This document shows positions 9,666-18,745 of a DNA stretch of 64,000 nucleotides, one piece after another (the stretch's first letter is position 1; every line of letters begins with the position of its first letter). Below the pieces are notes generated by a model, which saw only the letters and a list, made by a program, of their open reading frames with translations, was not told the DNA's origin and did no database searches. The DNA comes from Pseudomonas sp. HS6 (GTDB taxonomy: Bacteria > Pseudomonadota > Gammaproteobacteria > Pseudomonadales > Pseudomonadaceae), in NCBI RefSeq assembly GCF_023375815.1, contig NZ_CP067412.1, forward strand, positions 6,324,001 through 6,388,000. Reading direction: 5' to 3'. Position numbers and translations under genes: made by a program.

Positions 9666-10319
9666 TTACTTCCAGAGGTGAATCGGCCAGCCGGACTTCT
9701 CGGCCTGCTCGCGCAACACCGGATCCGGATTGACCACGTGCGGGTAATCCACCTTCAGCAGCAGCGGCAGGTCATTGCGAGAGTCGGAATAGAAACTCGC
9801 TCCTTCAAGGTTTTCCTCTTCGGCGTCCAGCCATTCCAGCAAACGGGTGATCTTGCCTTCGCGGTAGGTCAGCGTGCCCACGGTGTGGCCGCTGTACACG
9901 CCATGTGCCACTTCCAGTTCGATGCCCAGAATCTCATCGATGCCCAATCGCTCGGCGATGGGTTTGACCAGGTGCGTACCCGAGGCCGAGATCACCAGAA
10001 TCCGGTCGCCGGCCTTGCGATGGGCGGCGATGGTTTTGGTCGCGTCGCTGAAGATGATCGGTTCGATGAAGTCTTCCACCCACGGTCCGACCAGGTGTTC
10101 GACCTCTTCCGGGGTGCGGCCGATCAAGGGTTCGAGGCTGAACTCCATGAAGTCTTCCATGCGCAACTTGCCGTGGCTGTAGGCGTCCATCAGCTCGTTG
10201 TTCTTGCGCATGAACGACTCGGGATCGACCCAGCCCAGGCGCCCCATCTGCTCGCTCCAGAGGGTGGCGCAGTCGCCGTGGATCAGGGTTTCGTCCAGAT
10301 CAAAAATTGCCAGAGCCAT
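9666..10319 (-). CDS. HAD-superfamily phosphatase, subfamily IB
   Basis: A 217-residue haloacid-dehalogenase phosphatase. Motif I is FDLDETL (nucleophile D7, acid D9), motif II is ISASG, and motif III/IV is SDSRNDLPLL; helical cap sequence lies between motifs I and II, as in SerB-like IB proteins. It hydrolyses a small phosphomonoester in the cytoplasm; the substrate is unknown. It begins 34 bases after the ABC ATPase gene on the same strand, so it is probably the last gene of the transport operon and may dephosphorylate an imported or derived compound. Confidence 0.9.
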   Translation of the reverse strand: MALAIFDLDETLIHGDCATLWSEQMGRLGWVDPESFMRKNNELMDAYSHGKLRMEDFMEFSLEPLIGRTPEEVEHLVGPWVEDFIEPIIFSDATKTIAAHRKAGDRILVISASGTHLVKPIAERLGIDEILGIELEVAHGVYSGHTVGTLTYREGKITRLLEWLDAEEENLEGASFYSDSRNDLPLLLKVDYPHVVNPDPVLREQAEKSGWPIHLWK

Positions 10320-10353
10320 CAGTGCAGTTCTCTCTTCAACGTCAGCAAAGTCA

Positions 10354-11343
10354 TCAGGCTACCTCACACAGGGCCGTCGGATCGATGGAAAGTGCCAGGC
10401 GCTGACCGTCGGGATGCAGATCCGCCGCCGAACGGTTGAGCACGTCCACCACCAATTCCACGCCCCGGGCCTCGATGCGATAACGGATCACATTGCCCAG
10501 CAGGCTGTGGCTGCGAATCTGTGCATCGAGCTCGCCGTTCAGGCTCAGTTCGATGGCCTCCGGGCGAATGGCGATGCGATGGTTGATCGGCCGCTGCAAC
10601 AGTTTCGAGGCACTGTCGGCATCCAGCAGGTTGTAGTTGCCGATGAAGCCGGCGGCGAACACGTCGACCGGTGCGGTGTAGAGGGTTTCGGCGTCGCCGC
10701 TTTGTACGATCTTTCCCTGATTCATCAGGAAAATCCGGTCAGACATGGTCAGGGCTTCTTCCTGATCGTGGGTGACGAAGATCGTGGTCAGACCGAGTTC
10801 GCGCTGGATCTGACGGATCTGTTCACGCAGGTGTTTGCGAATCCGCGCATCGAGGGCCGACAGCGGTTCGTCCAGCAACAACAGACGCGGACGGGTGACC
10901 AGCGAGCGGGCGAGGGCGACACGCTGGCACTGACCGCCGGAGAGTTGGTGCGGATAACGGCTGGCGAAATCGTTGAGCTCAACCAGTTTCAACACTTCGG
11001 CGACGCGCTTGTGGCTGTCGTCGGCATTGACCTTTTGCATGCGCAGGCCGAAGGCGACGTTTTGCTCCACGGTCATGTTGGGAAACAGTGCGTAGCTCTG
11101 GAACACCATGCCGATGCCGCGTTTCTGCGGGGTGAGCGGGACGATGTCGACGCCATCAAGCAGAATCTTGCCGCCATCCACTGGCGTCAGGCCGGCGATG
11201 CAGCGCAGCAGGGTGGATTTGCCGCAACCGGACGGGCCGAGCAGGGTGACGAATTCACCTTTCTGGATCTCGCAGTTGATGTCGCTGAACACGGTCGTTC
11301 CAGCGTAGTTTTTTTGCAGATGTTGGACGCTGACATAGCTCAT
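10354..11343 (-). CDS. ABC transporter ATP-binding protein (PhnT/PotA-like)
   Basis: A 329-residue importer ATPase: Walker A GPSGCGKST near residue 36, signature LSGGQCQRVALA (the usual second Gln is Cys), Walker B LLLLDEPLSALD and switch His in FVTHDQEEA. The C-terminal ~90 residues form a TOBE-like domain as in spermidine, iron and 2-aminoethylphosphonate ATPases. It is translationally coupled to the upstream permease by a four-base ATGA overlap. It powers the two permeases encoded upstream in the same operon. Substrate inferred from neighbours to be an organic phosphorus compound, not proven. Confidence 0.93.
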   Translation of the reverse strand: MSYVSVQHLQKNYAGTTVFSDINCEIQKGEFVTLLGPSGCGKSTLLRCIAGLTPVDGGKILLDGVDIVPLTPQKRGIGMVFQSYALFPNMTVEQNVAFGLRMQKVNADDSHKRVAEVLKLVELNDFASRYPHQLSGGQCQRVALARSLVTRPRLLLLDEPLSALDARIRKHLREQIRQIQRELGLTTIFVTHDQEEALTMSDRIFLMNQGKIVQSGDAETLYTAPVDVFAAGFIGNYNLLDADSASKLLQRPINHRIAIRPEAIELSLNGELDAQIRSHSLLGNVIRYRIEARGVELVVDVLNRSAADLHPDGQRLALSIDPTALCEVA

Positions 11344-12140
11344 TCGCTTTTGTCCTTGTTCAAGATGTTGGCGACCCAGGTCAGGACCAGCACGAAAAAG
11401 AAGTAGGAGATTACCAGCGCACTGGTGAAGTGGCCGCTGCTGTTGCGCATGTTGTTGAGGTAGACCTGCAGGGTTTCGTAGCGGGTGCCGACCAGGATAT
11501 TGGCGAACACGAACTCACCGAACAGGAATGAGAACGACAGCAGCAACGCGACCATCAGGCCTTTGCGCAGGTTCGGCAGCACCACCAGGAATGCAGCCTG
11601 AAAGGTGCTGGCGCCGAGCAGTTGGGCGGCGTCCATCAGGTCGCGCAGGTTGATCGCTTGCAGGTTGTTGGTGATCGCCCGGTACATGAACGGCAGTGCC
11701 ACGGTGAAGTAACAACCGATCAGGATCCACGGTGTACCGACCATCGCGAATGGTCCGGAGCCGTAGAGCTGCAGCAGCCCCACCGACGACACCACCGGCG
11801 GCACCGCGAAGGGCAGCAGGATCAGGATGTTCATCAGCGCATCGAGTTTCGGGAAGTGGTAATGCACCACGAAGAGCAGCGGCAGGATCAGCACCACCGA
11901 CAGGATCAACGCCCCGACGCACACCAGCAACGACTGGCCGAAGGCGTGCAGGAAGCGCGGATCGCTCCACAACTGGATGTACCACTTGAAGGTGAAACCG
12001 CTGGGCAGGATGGTGGCCGACCAACTGCTGGCGATCGAGTAGACCAGCGTGCCCACCAGCGGCAGCAGCAGGATGGCGAACAGCAGGTACACCACGACGC
12101 GGTGGTAGACGCCGGCCGGGCCGGATTCAGCGCGAGACAT
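11340..12140 (-). CDS. ABC transporter permease (second subunit)
   Basis: A 266-residue inner-membrane protein with six predicted hydrophobic helices and the binding-protein-dependent transport (EAA-like) loop around DAAQLLGASTFQAAFLVVLP, which contacts the ATPase. It overlaps the preceding permease gene by 14 bases and the ATPase gene by four, so all three are likely co-translated. Resembles PhnV/PotC-type subunits. Confidence 0.92.
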   Translation of the reverse strand: MSRAESGPAGVYHRVVVYLLFAILLLPLVGTLVYSIASSWSATILPSGFTFKWYIQLWSDPRFLHAFGQSLLVCVGALILSVVLILPLLFVVHYHFPKLDALMNILILLPFAVPPVVSSVGLLQLYGSGPFAMVGTPWILIGCYFTVALPFMYRAITNNLQAINLRDLMDAAQLLGASTFQAAFLVVLPNLRKGLMVALLLSFSFLFGEFVFANILVGTRYETLQVYLNNMRNSSGHFTSALVISYFFFVLVLTWVANILNKDKSE

Positions 12141-12963
12141 GGTAGCTCCTCTTCAGCAGCAGTTGATGCACGACGGTCACCAGAGTCATCAGCGCCACCA
12201 GCACCACGGCCAGGGCACTGGCCAGGTTCGGATCGAGGGAAATGTCGCCGGACACCATCGCCGCAATCCGGATCGGCAGCACGTTGAAGTTGCCGGTGGT
12301 CAACGCGTAGACCGTGGCGTAGGCGCCGAGGGCGTTGGCCAGCAGAATCACGAAGGTGCCGAGCAGGGCCGGGGTCAACACCGGCAGGCCGATGTGGCGC
12401 CAGAACTGCCAGCCGTCAGCGCCGAGCAGTGCGGCGGATTCGCGCCAGTCTTCACGCAATGCGTCGAACGCCGGGTAGAGAAGCAAGACGCCCAAGGGAA
12501 TCTGGAAGTAGGTGTAAAGGATGATCAGCCCGGTTTTCGAATACAGGTTGAAGTCCTGAATGATCCCGGCCTGTTTCAGCATGATGGTGATGCTGCCGTT
12601 GAAACCCAGCAGGATGATGAACGCAAACGCCAGAGGCACACCGGCGAAGTTGCTGGTCATGTTGGCGAAGGCGTTGACGAAGTTGCGCAGCTTCGAATCG
12701 ACCCGGCGCAGGGAATAGGCACCCAGCACCGCGATGATGATGCCGAATACACTCGACCAGAAACTGATTTCGAGGCTGTACTGGATCGCCTGCAAATAGA
12801 ACTTCGAACTGAAGATCTTGCTGAAGTTGGCGAAACCCCAACCGAACTCTTCCGATTGCAGGCTGTTGATCATCACCCAGACCAGCGGGGCGATTTCGAA
12901 CACGATAAAGAACAGGGTGAAGGGCACCAGGCAAAGGGCCGCCAGCCATTTGCCGCGAGTCAT
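12127..12963 (-). CDS. ABC transporter permease (first subunit)
   Basis: A 278-residue permease starting MTRGKWLAALCLVPFTLFF, with about six membrane helices and the EAA-like loop ESAALLGADGWQFWRHIGLP. The reading frame is open much further upstream, but that part is the antisense of the phosphatase gene and is arginine-rich nonsense; ATG 12963, six bases after the upstream stop codon, is the sensible start. Resembles PhnU/PotB-type subunits and pairs with the next permease. Confidence 0.92.
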   Translation of the reverse strand: MTRGKWLAALCLVPFTLFFIVFEIAPLVWVMINSLQSEEFGWGFANFSKIFSSKFYLQAIQYSLEISFWSSVFGIIIAVLGAYSLRRVDSKLRNFVNAFANMTSNFAGVPLAFAFIILLGFNGSITIMLKQAGIIQDFNLYSKTGLIILYTYFQIPLGVLLLYPAFDALREDWRESAALLGADGWQFWRHIGLPVLTPALLGTFVILLANALGAYATVYALTTGNFNVLPIRIAAMVSGDISLDPNLASALAVVLVALMTLVTVVHQLLLKRSYHVSR

Positions 12964-12968
12964 TGAGT

Positions 12969-13775
12969 TCACTTGAGCAACTCCCGGCACACAGGTTTGT
13001 CGTGGGGCACGCCGAGCAGCTCGCAAACGGTGCCGCAGATGTCGGTCTGCTTCGGCGTGGCGTCGGCGTTCAGGCTGAAGGCATCGCCGAGCACGAACAG
13101 CGGCACCTGGCGTTCTTCCGGCAACAGGCCGTTGTGCGAACGGTCGTTGTTCATGCCGTGGTCGGCGGTCACCAGCACCTGATAACCGGCGTCGAGCCAG
13201 CCTTGCAGGTAGTCGGCGAGGATGATGTCGGCGCTGCGGGCACTGTTGCGGTATTGCGGGGTGTCGAGGCCGTGCTTGTGGCCGGCGTCGTCGATGTTCA
13301 TCGGATGGATCAGCAGAAAATCCGGGGCGTGGCGCAGGCGCAGGTTTTCCGCGTCGGCGAACAGGTGCGAGTCCGGGTAGTGATCGTTCCAATAGAAGTG
13401 GCCGTGCTGGATCGGTAGCGCCGGGTCATCGGTATGCCGATCCCGTGCGGCCACGAACGGCGAGCGGTTGTAGAGCTCGCTGACCCAGTGGTACGCCGCG
13501 GCGGCGGTTTTCAGACCGGCATCACGGGCGTAGTGATAGATGCTGCGCTGATTGGACAGGCGCGAGACGTTGTTGTGGACGATGCCGCTATCGATCGGTG
13601 GCACGCCCGTGAGGATGCATTCGTAAAGCGGTCGGGACAGGGCCGGCAGCTCGCACTCCAACTGGTAGAGCGCGGCGCGTCCTGCGCCAACGTAAGCCTG
13701 CAGATGCCCCATGGCGTGACGCGCGACCTCGTAGTTGAGGCCGTCGAGCACGACAAGGATGACGTTGTGCTTCAT
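12969..13775 (-). CDS. Alkaline-phosphatase-superfamily phosphohydrolase
   Basis: A 268-residue hydrolase of the nucleotide pyrophosphatase/phosphodiesterase (phosphonoacetate hydrolase-like) branch of the alkaline phosphatase superfamily. Metal ligands and nucleophile are visible: D11 in VVLDGLN, likely nucleophile S47 in ALSRPLYE, the pair in NIDDAGHKHG, and TADHGM. No signal peptide, so it should act in the cytoplasm on the imported substrate. The start at 13775 (MKHNVILVVLDGLN) is chosen over an upstream in-frame ATG that adds unrelated residues. It lies between the binding-protein gene and the permease genes, which argues that its substrate is what the transporter brings in: a phosphonate or phosphodiester. 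Confidence 0.85.
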   Translation of the reverse strand: MKHNVILVVLDGLNYEVARHAMGHLQAYVGAGRAALYQLECELPALSRPLYECILTGVPPIDSGIVHNNVSRLSNQRSIYHYARDAGLKTAAAAYHWVSELYNRSPFVAARDRHTDDPALPIQHGHFYWNDHYPDSHLFADAENLRLRHAPDFLLIHPMNIDDAGHKHGLDTPQYRNSARSADIILADYLQGWLDAGYQVLVTADHGMNNDRSHNGLLPEERQVPLFVLGDAFSLNADATPKQTDICGTVCELLGVPHDKPVCRELLK

Positions 13776-13830
13776 AGGGGCAAAAACTCCGCGAAACAAT
13801 AAAAACGGGAAACTCGAAATCGACACGGAT

Positions 13831-13924
13831 CCTGTGGGAGCGGGCTTGCCCGCGAAGGCGTCATATCATTCAACCTATGTGTTGAATGTGAAATTGCCAT
13901 CGCGGGCGAGCCCGCTCCCACAGG
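13831..13924. repeat. REPIN: two inverted REP elements
   Basis: TGTGGGAGCGGGCTTGCCCG at 13833 onward and its reverse complement ending at 13924 flank about 40 bases of spacer. The pair sits between the binding-protein gene and the phosphatase gene, where it may stabilise the upstream mRNA end and lower expression of the distal genes. Confidence 0.85.
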
Positions 13925-13957
13925 GTTTTGCGTCAGACCCAGTGGGGATCTACCGGC

Positions 13958-15022
13958 TTACTTCATCTCTACGATGACTTCTTCGTTCCACTTCTGCGGC
14001 AGGGCCTTGGAGGTTTTCTCCCACGCATCGGCATCCTTGATCGGCGTGACCTTCTTGTACTGCTCGTTCGGCAGCAGTTTGGCTTTTACGTCTTCCGGCA
14101 GGGTCAGGTGCTCGGCGCGGATCGGACGGGCGTTGCCGCGGGCGAGGTTGGTCTGGCCGGCGTCGCTGAAGATGTATTCGCGGGTCAGCTTGGCGGCGTT
14201 CGGGTTTTTCGCGTATTTGTTGATGATGGTGGTGTAGCCGGAAATTACCGAACCGTCGGACGGGATCAGCACCACGTAGTCATCCGGGTTAGCCATCTTG
14301 GCCTTGTAGCTCAGGCCGTTGAAGTCCCAGACCACGCCGACTTCGATCTCGCCTTTTTCCATGGTGGCGATGGTCGGGTTGGCCATCGACAGGCGACCCT
14401 GCTTGGCGATGTCTGCGAACAGCAGCAGGGCAGGCTGGATGTTTTTCTCGTCGCCGCCGTTGGCCAGCGCAGCGGCGAGTACGCCGTTGGCAGCTTGTGC
14501 GGCAGTGCTCACGTCACCGATGGAGACCTTGTATTTGCCGCCCTTGAGGTCAGCCCATTTGGTCGGTACTTCAGAACCGTGCAACAGCTTCTTGTTGACG
14601 ATGAAAGCGATGGTACCGGTGTAGGCCAGTGCCCAGTTGCCGTCCTTGTCCTTGGCCCATGCAGGCACTTGATCCCAGGTGGTCGGCTTGTACGGTTGCA
14701 CTACGCCTTGCTTGACCGCGATCGGACCGAAGGCCGCGCCGACGTCGCCGATGTCGGCGGTGGCGTTGTCTTTCTCGGCGGCGAACTTGGCGATTTCCTG
14801 AGCCGAGCTCATGTCGGTGTCGATGTGCTTCAGGCCGTAGGTCTTGGCCAGGTCTTCCCAGGTGCCTTTCCAGTTGGCCCAGTCATCGGGCATGCCGACG
14901 CTGTTGACGGCGCCTTCCGCTTTCGCAGCGGCTTCGAGGGTTTTCAGATCATCAGCCGCCATGGCGGCGGTGCACATGGCAATGGTCGAGCCTAACAGTG
15001 TTGCCAGGAAAAGCTGTTTCAT
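13958..15022 (-). CDS. ABC transporter periplasmic substrate-binding protein
   Basis: A 354-residue family 1 solute-binding protein, first gene of the operon. Signal peptide MKQLFLATLLGSTIAMCTAA with a cut after AMAA. The mature part has the two-lobe pattern of spermidine/iron/2-aminoethylphosphonate binding proteins (for example GEIEVGVVWDFNG in the ligand cleft region and YIFSDAGQ near the end). It captures the substrate in the periplasm for the permease pair. GntR-type operator-like sequence lies upstream at 15069. Confidence 0.92.
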   Translation of the reverse strand: MKQLFLATLLGSTIAMCTAAMAADDLKTLEAAAKAEGAVNSVGMPDDWANWKGTWEDLAKTYGLKHIDTDMSSAQEIAKFAAEKDNATADIGDVGAAFGPIAVKQGVVQPYKPTTWDQVPAWAKDKDGNWALAYTGTIAFIVNKKLLHGSEVPTKWADLKGGKYKVSIGDVSTAAQAANGVLAAALANGGDEKNIQPALLLFADIAKQGRLSMANPTIATMEKGEIEVGVVWDFNGLSYKAKMANPDDYVVLIPSDGSVISGYTTIINKYAKNPNAAKLTREYIFSDAGQTNLARGNARPIRAEHLTLPEDVKAKLLPNEQYKKVTPIKDADAWEKTSKALPQKWNEEVIVEMK

Positions 15023-15068
15023 TCCGAAGCTCCTTGGTTGTGTTCAACGCTGCGATTGCGGTTTGTGT

Positions 15069-15080
15069 TGGTCTAGGTCA
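15069..15080. promoter_or_regulatory. Candidate GntR/UTRA operator upstream of the transport operon
   Basis: TGGTCTAGGTCA matches 10 of 12 bases of the perfect palindrome TGGTCTAGACCA, the type of site bound by UTRA-domain GntR regulators such as DasR/NagR. It lies 47 bases before the binding-protein start codon, so a bound repressor could cover the promoter. Confidence 0.5.
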
Positions 15081-15347
15081 GCAATACCTGAGCCAATGTA
15101 GGGGGGCTGGATGACACTTTGATGTCGGCGCATACCCGGCCCGGCTTTTATTTCTCCGGTATCGACGGCTGCCCGGTAAGCGTAGACCACCCGCAAAGTC
15201 CCGGTGGGCAAGGGACTTGGCCGATGTATTGCAAGTTGTCAGGGCGACCGTTCGGGAGTTTTGTCATCTCTCGGTCATCTGCACTGCCTAGGCTTGCAGC
15301 ACGACCGAACGACGCGATAGTCGTGTGGTTTTGCCCCGAAACAGTGC

Positions 15348-15359
15348 TGGTCTAGTCCA
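15348..15359. promoter_or_regulatory. Candidate GntR/UTRA operator in front of the regulator gene
   Basis: TGGTCTAGTCCA matches 11 of 12 bases of TGGTCTAGACCA and is extended to CTGG/CCAG. It ends 14 bases before the regulator start codon, which suggests autoregulation. The rest of the 350-base gap between the divergent genes (15023-15373) shows no other clear element. Confidence 0.55.
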
Positions 15360-15373
15360 GATAGGTAACGTTG

Positions 15374-16087
15374 ATGCGCGATGAGGCAACAAAAGCGGTG
15401 ACAGCCATTGGCCAGATCCTTCAGGAGCAACTCGACCACGGCCTTCTCGCGGCGGGGAGCAAGCTGCCGGCCGAGCGCAAACTCAGCGAGTTGTTCGGCA
15501 CGACCCGGATTACTGTGCGTGAAGCGTTGTTGCAACTGGAGGCGCAAGGGCAGATTTATCGCGAGGAACGTCGGGGCTGGTTCGTGTCGCCGCCGCGCCT
15601 GGCCTACAACCTGATGCAGCGCAGTCACTTTCACGCGATGGTCAGTGCGCAGGGACGGGTGCCGTCGACCGAGGTGATTTCGGCGCGGTTGCAACCGGCG
15701 TCAGCGGCGGTGTGTGCGTGGTTGCAGTTGCCGGCGTTGTCGAGCGTGATTCAGATTTGCCGGTCGCGGCGGATCGATGGGCGGTTGGTGTTGTATGTGG
15801 AGCATTATCTGAATCCGCAGTTTTTTCCGGGGATTCTGGAGTTTGATTTGAATCAGTCGATTACCGAGTTGTATGCGCGGCACTACGATTTGCACTATGG
15901 GCGGGTGCGGTTCGAAATTGTGCCTACGTCGTTGTCGGTGGATGCGGCGGCGGCTTTACGGGTGTCGGTGGGGAGTCCGGGGTTACGGATTGCTCGGGTC
16001 AATTATGATCAGGCTGGGCGGTTGATTGATTGTGATCTGGAGTTTTGGCGGCATGATGCGATTCACGTTGGGGTTGATGTTGTTTGA
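15374..16087 (+). CDS. GntR-family (HutC/UTRA) transcriptional regulator
   Basis: A 237-residue regulator. The N-terminal winged helix-turn-helix shows the family pattern LAAGSKLPAERKLSELFGTT then ITVREALLQLEAQGQIYREE; the C-terminal two-thirds is a UTRA effector-binding domain (VIQICRSRRIDGRLVLYVEH and following). The ATG at 15374 is preferred to a TTG at 15371; AGGT lies about ten bases upstream. It is divergent from the phosphorus-compound transport operon and has matching operator-like sites at both ends of the intergenic region, so it most likely represses that operon until a metabolite binds. Confidence 0.9.
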   Translation: MRDEATKAVTAIGQILQEQLDHGLLAAGSKLPAERKLSELFGTTRITVREALLQLEAQGQIYREERRGWFVSPPRLAYNLMQRSHFHAMVSAQGRVPSTEVISARLQPASAAVCAWLQLPALSSVIQICRSRRIDGRLVLYVEHYLNPQFFPGILEFDLNQSITELYARHYDLHYGRVRFEIVPTSLSVDAAAALRVSVGSPGLRIARVNYDQAGRLIDCDLEFWRHDAIHVGVDVV

Positions 16088-16509
16088 CCTTGACCTTGGC
16101 GGCCTTTGGGCCGGCCATGCTCTGGGATGTTTTGGGTGAATATCCGTTGCTTCGGGTGCTGCCGCTGACGGTTTCGCTTTTACAGCGACTCACTTTTCCA
16201 GACGCCGAAAAGTAAGCAAAAGGCTGGGCCCCGGCGTTCGGCACCTCGCCTGGGCTCGGTGTTCCTTCGTTCCGGGATTCATCCGGGGGCATCGCCTACG
16301 GTTTGCTTCGCTGCACCTCCTCTCGATGCATGCGGCTTCGCCGCACGGTCGCTGCGCTCCCACCCCCGGATGAATCCCTCCACTCAGCCTGCCGATGGGG
16401 CCGGCACGTCAAAAGCGGTACTTGAGCTAACGCTCATCGTGTTGAGTGGGGCGGCTGCGCCGCATCTGGCGATCAAGTTTGCCGGCGATGGTGGCCTGAC
16501 GGTCAGGGG
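16088..16509. repeat. Noncoding region resembling a dispersed Pseudomonas repeat
   Basis: About 420 bases without a believable gene. The central block (about 16170-16400) contains GCCGAAAAGTAAGCAAAAGG, then CATCCGGGGGCATCGCC and CCACCCCCGGATGAATCCCT; the last two include inverted copies of CATCCGGGGG (16279 region) and CCCCCGGATG (16363 region) about 85 bases apart. I recall near-identical blocks in several places of P. fluorescens-group genomes, which marks it as a multicopy element, but only one copy is in this window, so copy number is unproven. Confidence 0.5.
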
Positions 16510-18669
16510 CTATTCCTGAGTTTGGCCACCACCACCTGCGGTTATCACCTGAACATTCATCCTCGGCGTCGCGAGATCCAGCCCGGCCTCATCCAGATGC
16601 CGTTTCAGCGACAGATTGAACGCCCGTGAAACTTCCCACTGTTTGATCGGTGCAGTCTTGAACCTTGCGCGCAATATCGCATTACCCGATTCAAAACTTT
16701 CCACCCCCTGAATCTCCAGTGGCGACCAGATATTGCGGCGCTGCAGCGGGTCGGTACGCATTTTCTGGCCGACTTCGCGCATCAGTTTGATGGCTTCGTC
16801 GATGTTCATGTTGAACGGCACCGCCACGCGGAAGATCGCGTAGCCGAATTCCCGGGAGTAGTTTTTGATGCTTTTGATTTCGCTGAACGGGATGGTGTGG
16901 ACGATGCCGTCGATGTCCCGCAGGCGTACGGTGCGGATGGTCAGGCCTTCGACGGTGCCCAAGTGGCCGCCGACGTCGACGTAGTCGTCGATGGCCAGGG
17001 AGTCTTCGATGATGATGAACAGGCCGGTGATCAGGTCGGCTACCAGCGACTGGGCGCCGAAGCCGATCGCCAGGCCGATCACGCCGGCACCGGCCAGCAG
17101 TGGCGTGACGTTCATGCCCATGTTCGCCAGAGCGACGATCAGGGCGATGATGAAGATCGCCACGAACAGCACGTTGCGGATCAGCGGCATCATCGTTTGT
17201 GCACGGGCGTTGGCCAGGCCTTTGCGTGAGCGGGTGAGGGCGTGGTGGACGGCGGTGTCGCTGAGGATCCAGATCAGCCAGGCGAAGATCAACGTGCCGA
17301 TCAGGCTGAACAGTTTGACGCTGACGTCGTGGCCTTCGCCTTCGGTGAAGCCGATCAGGGACATGCCCCAGACCCGCAGGCCGAGTTCGATGAAGGCCAG
17401 CCACACCAGCAAATGAGCGAGGGTGTAGAAGAAGCTTTTCAGGCGTTCGGAATACAGCGCGTGGCGTTTCGGGCCGCGTTGGGGTTTGAGGGCGTGGCGG
17501 CGGACGAGGCCGTTGATCACCATGCACAACACCAGCAGCACCGTGCAGATCAGCGACTGGCGCAGGGCGGTGCTGGTGTCGCCGGCGGAGACGAAGGTGG
17601 CGAACAGGGAAATCCCCACGAGGACCAGCGCCGGCACGTACCAGAAGGTGCCGAGGATTTCGATGGTGTCGCTGAGGGCGCGGCGGGTCAGGCGGCGGGA
17701 CAGTGGCTGGTTGCGGATCAGGTGGGCGATCGGGCGGCGGAAGCGCAGGATGAACAGGCCGGTCGACAGGGCCGCGAGCACATTGGCGACGGTGGCCGCG
17801 GTGTGTGCCAGGTGCACGCCCAGGCCGCTGACCAGTCGCGGGTCGTTCAGGGCTTCGCCGAACGCGGCGAAGCTGCCGATCAGCCACAAGGGACGGAAGG
17901 CCTGATGGCGCAGGATGTACAGCGCACGATGGCGGTGCGGGCCGTCGAGTACGGAGAAAGCAATCACGCAGATCGCCGAGAAGCAGGTGCCGACCACCAG
18001 CGCATAAGCCAGAACCATCGCCAGGCTTTTGCCCAGCGACGACGGCAGCGCGTAGCTCATGTAAACCGTGATGGCCAGGGCAATCATCCATGGGCCGAGC
18101 TTGCGCAGGGCGAAGCGCAGCATGTCAAGGGCCCGGGGGTTTTGTGGCAGTTCTTCGGTCAGGCCGAAGCGCATGCGCACCCGGTGGCCGAGCCAGATCA
18201 GTGCGGCGGCGAGAAGGCTCCAGACGGCGAGGATCACGGCGAAGGCGAAGATGATCGGCAGCCATTCGCTGGCCGGCAGCATCAGGTCGGACAGTTCGTC
18301 TTTGGCCAGATCGAACTCGGCGGACCAGCGATTGAGCGGGCTGTCGGCACCGGTAAATTGTTTTTCGAAGGTGGCGAGGGTGCCGCCTATCAGGCCCAGC
18401 ACGCCTTCTTCCGGGGTGGCCTGGGCTTTTTTCGTGGCGTCGCGCAGCTTTTTCAGGTCGCTCAGCAACTGGGCGCGTTGCTTGTCGTTTTCCAGCGACT
18501 TGATGACTTCGTCGAGGGACTGGCCGAGTGGTTCCTGAGCCTCCGGTTGCGCCTTGTTCGAGCCATTGAGCAGGCCGGGCAGGCTCACCGCGTGGGCAGG
18601 CGCCGACGGCAGCAGCGTCATCAGGCAGACGAGGAAAAGGCAGGGCAGGGCAAAGAAACGAGCGAACAC
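16510..18669 (-). CDS. MscS-family mechanosensitive channel (YbiO-like)
   Basis: A 719-residue inner-membrane protein. A signal peptide (ending near PAHAVS), a periplasmic helical segment to about residue 130, then about ten membrane helices lead to the MscS core: pore helix AGAGVIGLAIGFGAQSLVAD, the beta domain with DYVDVGGHLGTVEGLTIRTV, and a C-terminal alpha/beta domain. The size and layout fit E. coli YbiO rather than the small MscS. The channel opens on membrane tension to release solutes during hypo-osmotic shock. Start is GTG 18669 with GAGG upstream. Confidence 0.9.
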   Translation of the reverse strand: MFARFFALPCLFLVCLMTLLPSAPAHAVSLPGLLNGSNKAQPEAQEPLGQSLDEVIKSLENDKQRAQLLSDLKKLRDATKKAQATPEEGVLGLIGGTLATFEKQFTGADSPLNRWSAEFDLAKDELSDLMLPASEWLPIIFAFAVILAVWSLLAAALIWLGHRVRMRFGLTEELPQNPRALDMLRFALRKLGPWMIALAITVYMSYALPSSLGKSLAMVLAYALVVGTCFSAICVIAFSVLDGPHRHRALYILRHQAFRPLWLIGSFAAFGEALNDPRLVSGLGVHLAHTAATVANVLAALSTGLFILRFRRPIAHLIRNQPLSRRLTRRALSDTIEILGTFWYVPALVLVGISLFATFVSAGDTSTALRQSLICTVLLVLCMVINGLVRRHALKPQRGPKRHALYSERLKSFFYTLAHLLVWLAFIELGLRVWGMSLIGFTEGEGHDVSVKLFSLIGTLIFAWLIWILSDTAVHHALTRSRKGLANARAQTMMPLIRNVLFVAIFIIALIVALANMGMNVTPLLAGAGVIGLAIGFGAQSLVADLITGLFIIIEDSLAIDDYVDVGGHLGTVEGLTIRTVRLRDIDGIVHTIPFSEIKSIKNYSREFGYAIFRVAVPFNMNIDEAIKLMREVGQKMRTDPLQRRNIWSPLEIQGVESFESGNAILRARFKTAPIKQWEVSRAFNLSLKRHLDEAGLDLATPRMNVQVITAGGGGQTQE

Positions 18670-18745
18670 TAGGCGGTCAACCTCGCAAGGGGCGGATCGG
18701 GCGAGTGTACGAGCCCGCCTGAATCAATGCGAGCCGGGCGCGGAT

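Noticed and set aside
12964..13392. N-terminal extension of the first permease
   Set aside because: Arginine/proline-rich and lies inside the phosphatase gene in another frame; the permease begins at 12963.
17242..18672. Plus-strand open frame of 476 codons opposite the MscS-type gene
   Set aside because: Antisense of a clear channel gene; Gln/Ala/Asp-rich nonsense with no motif.
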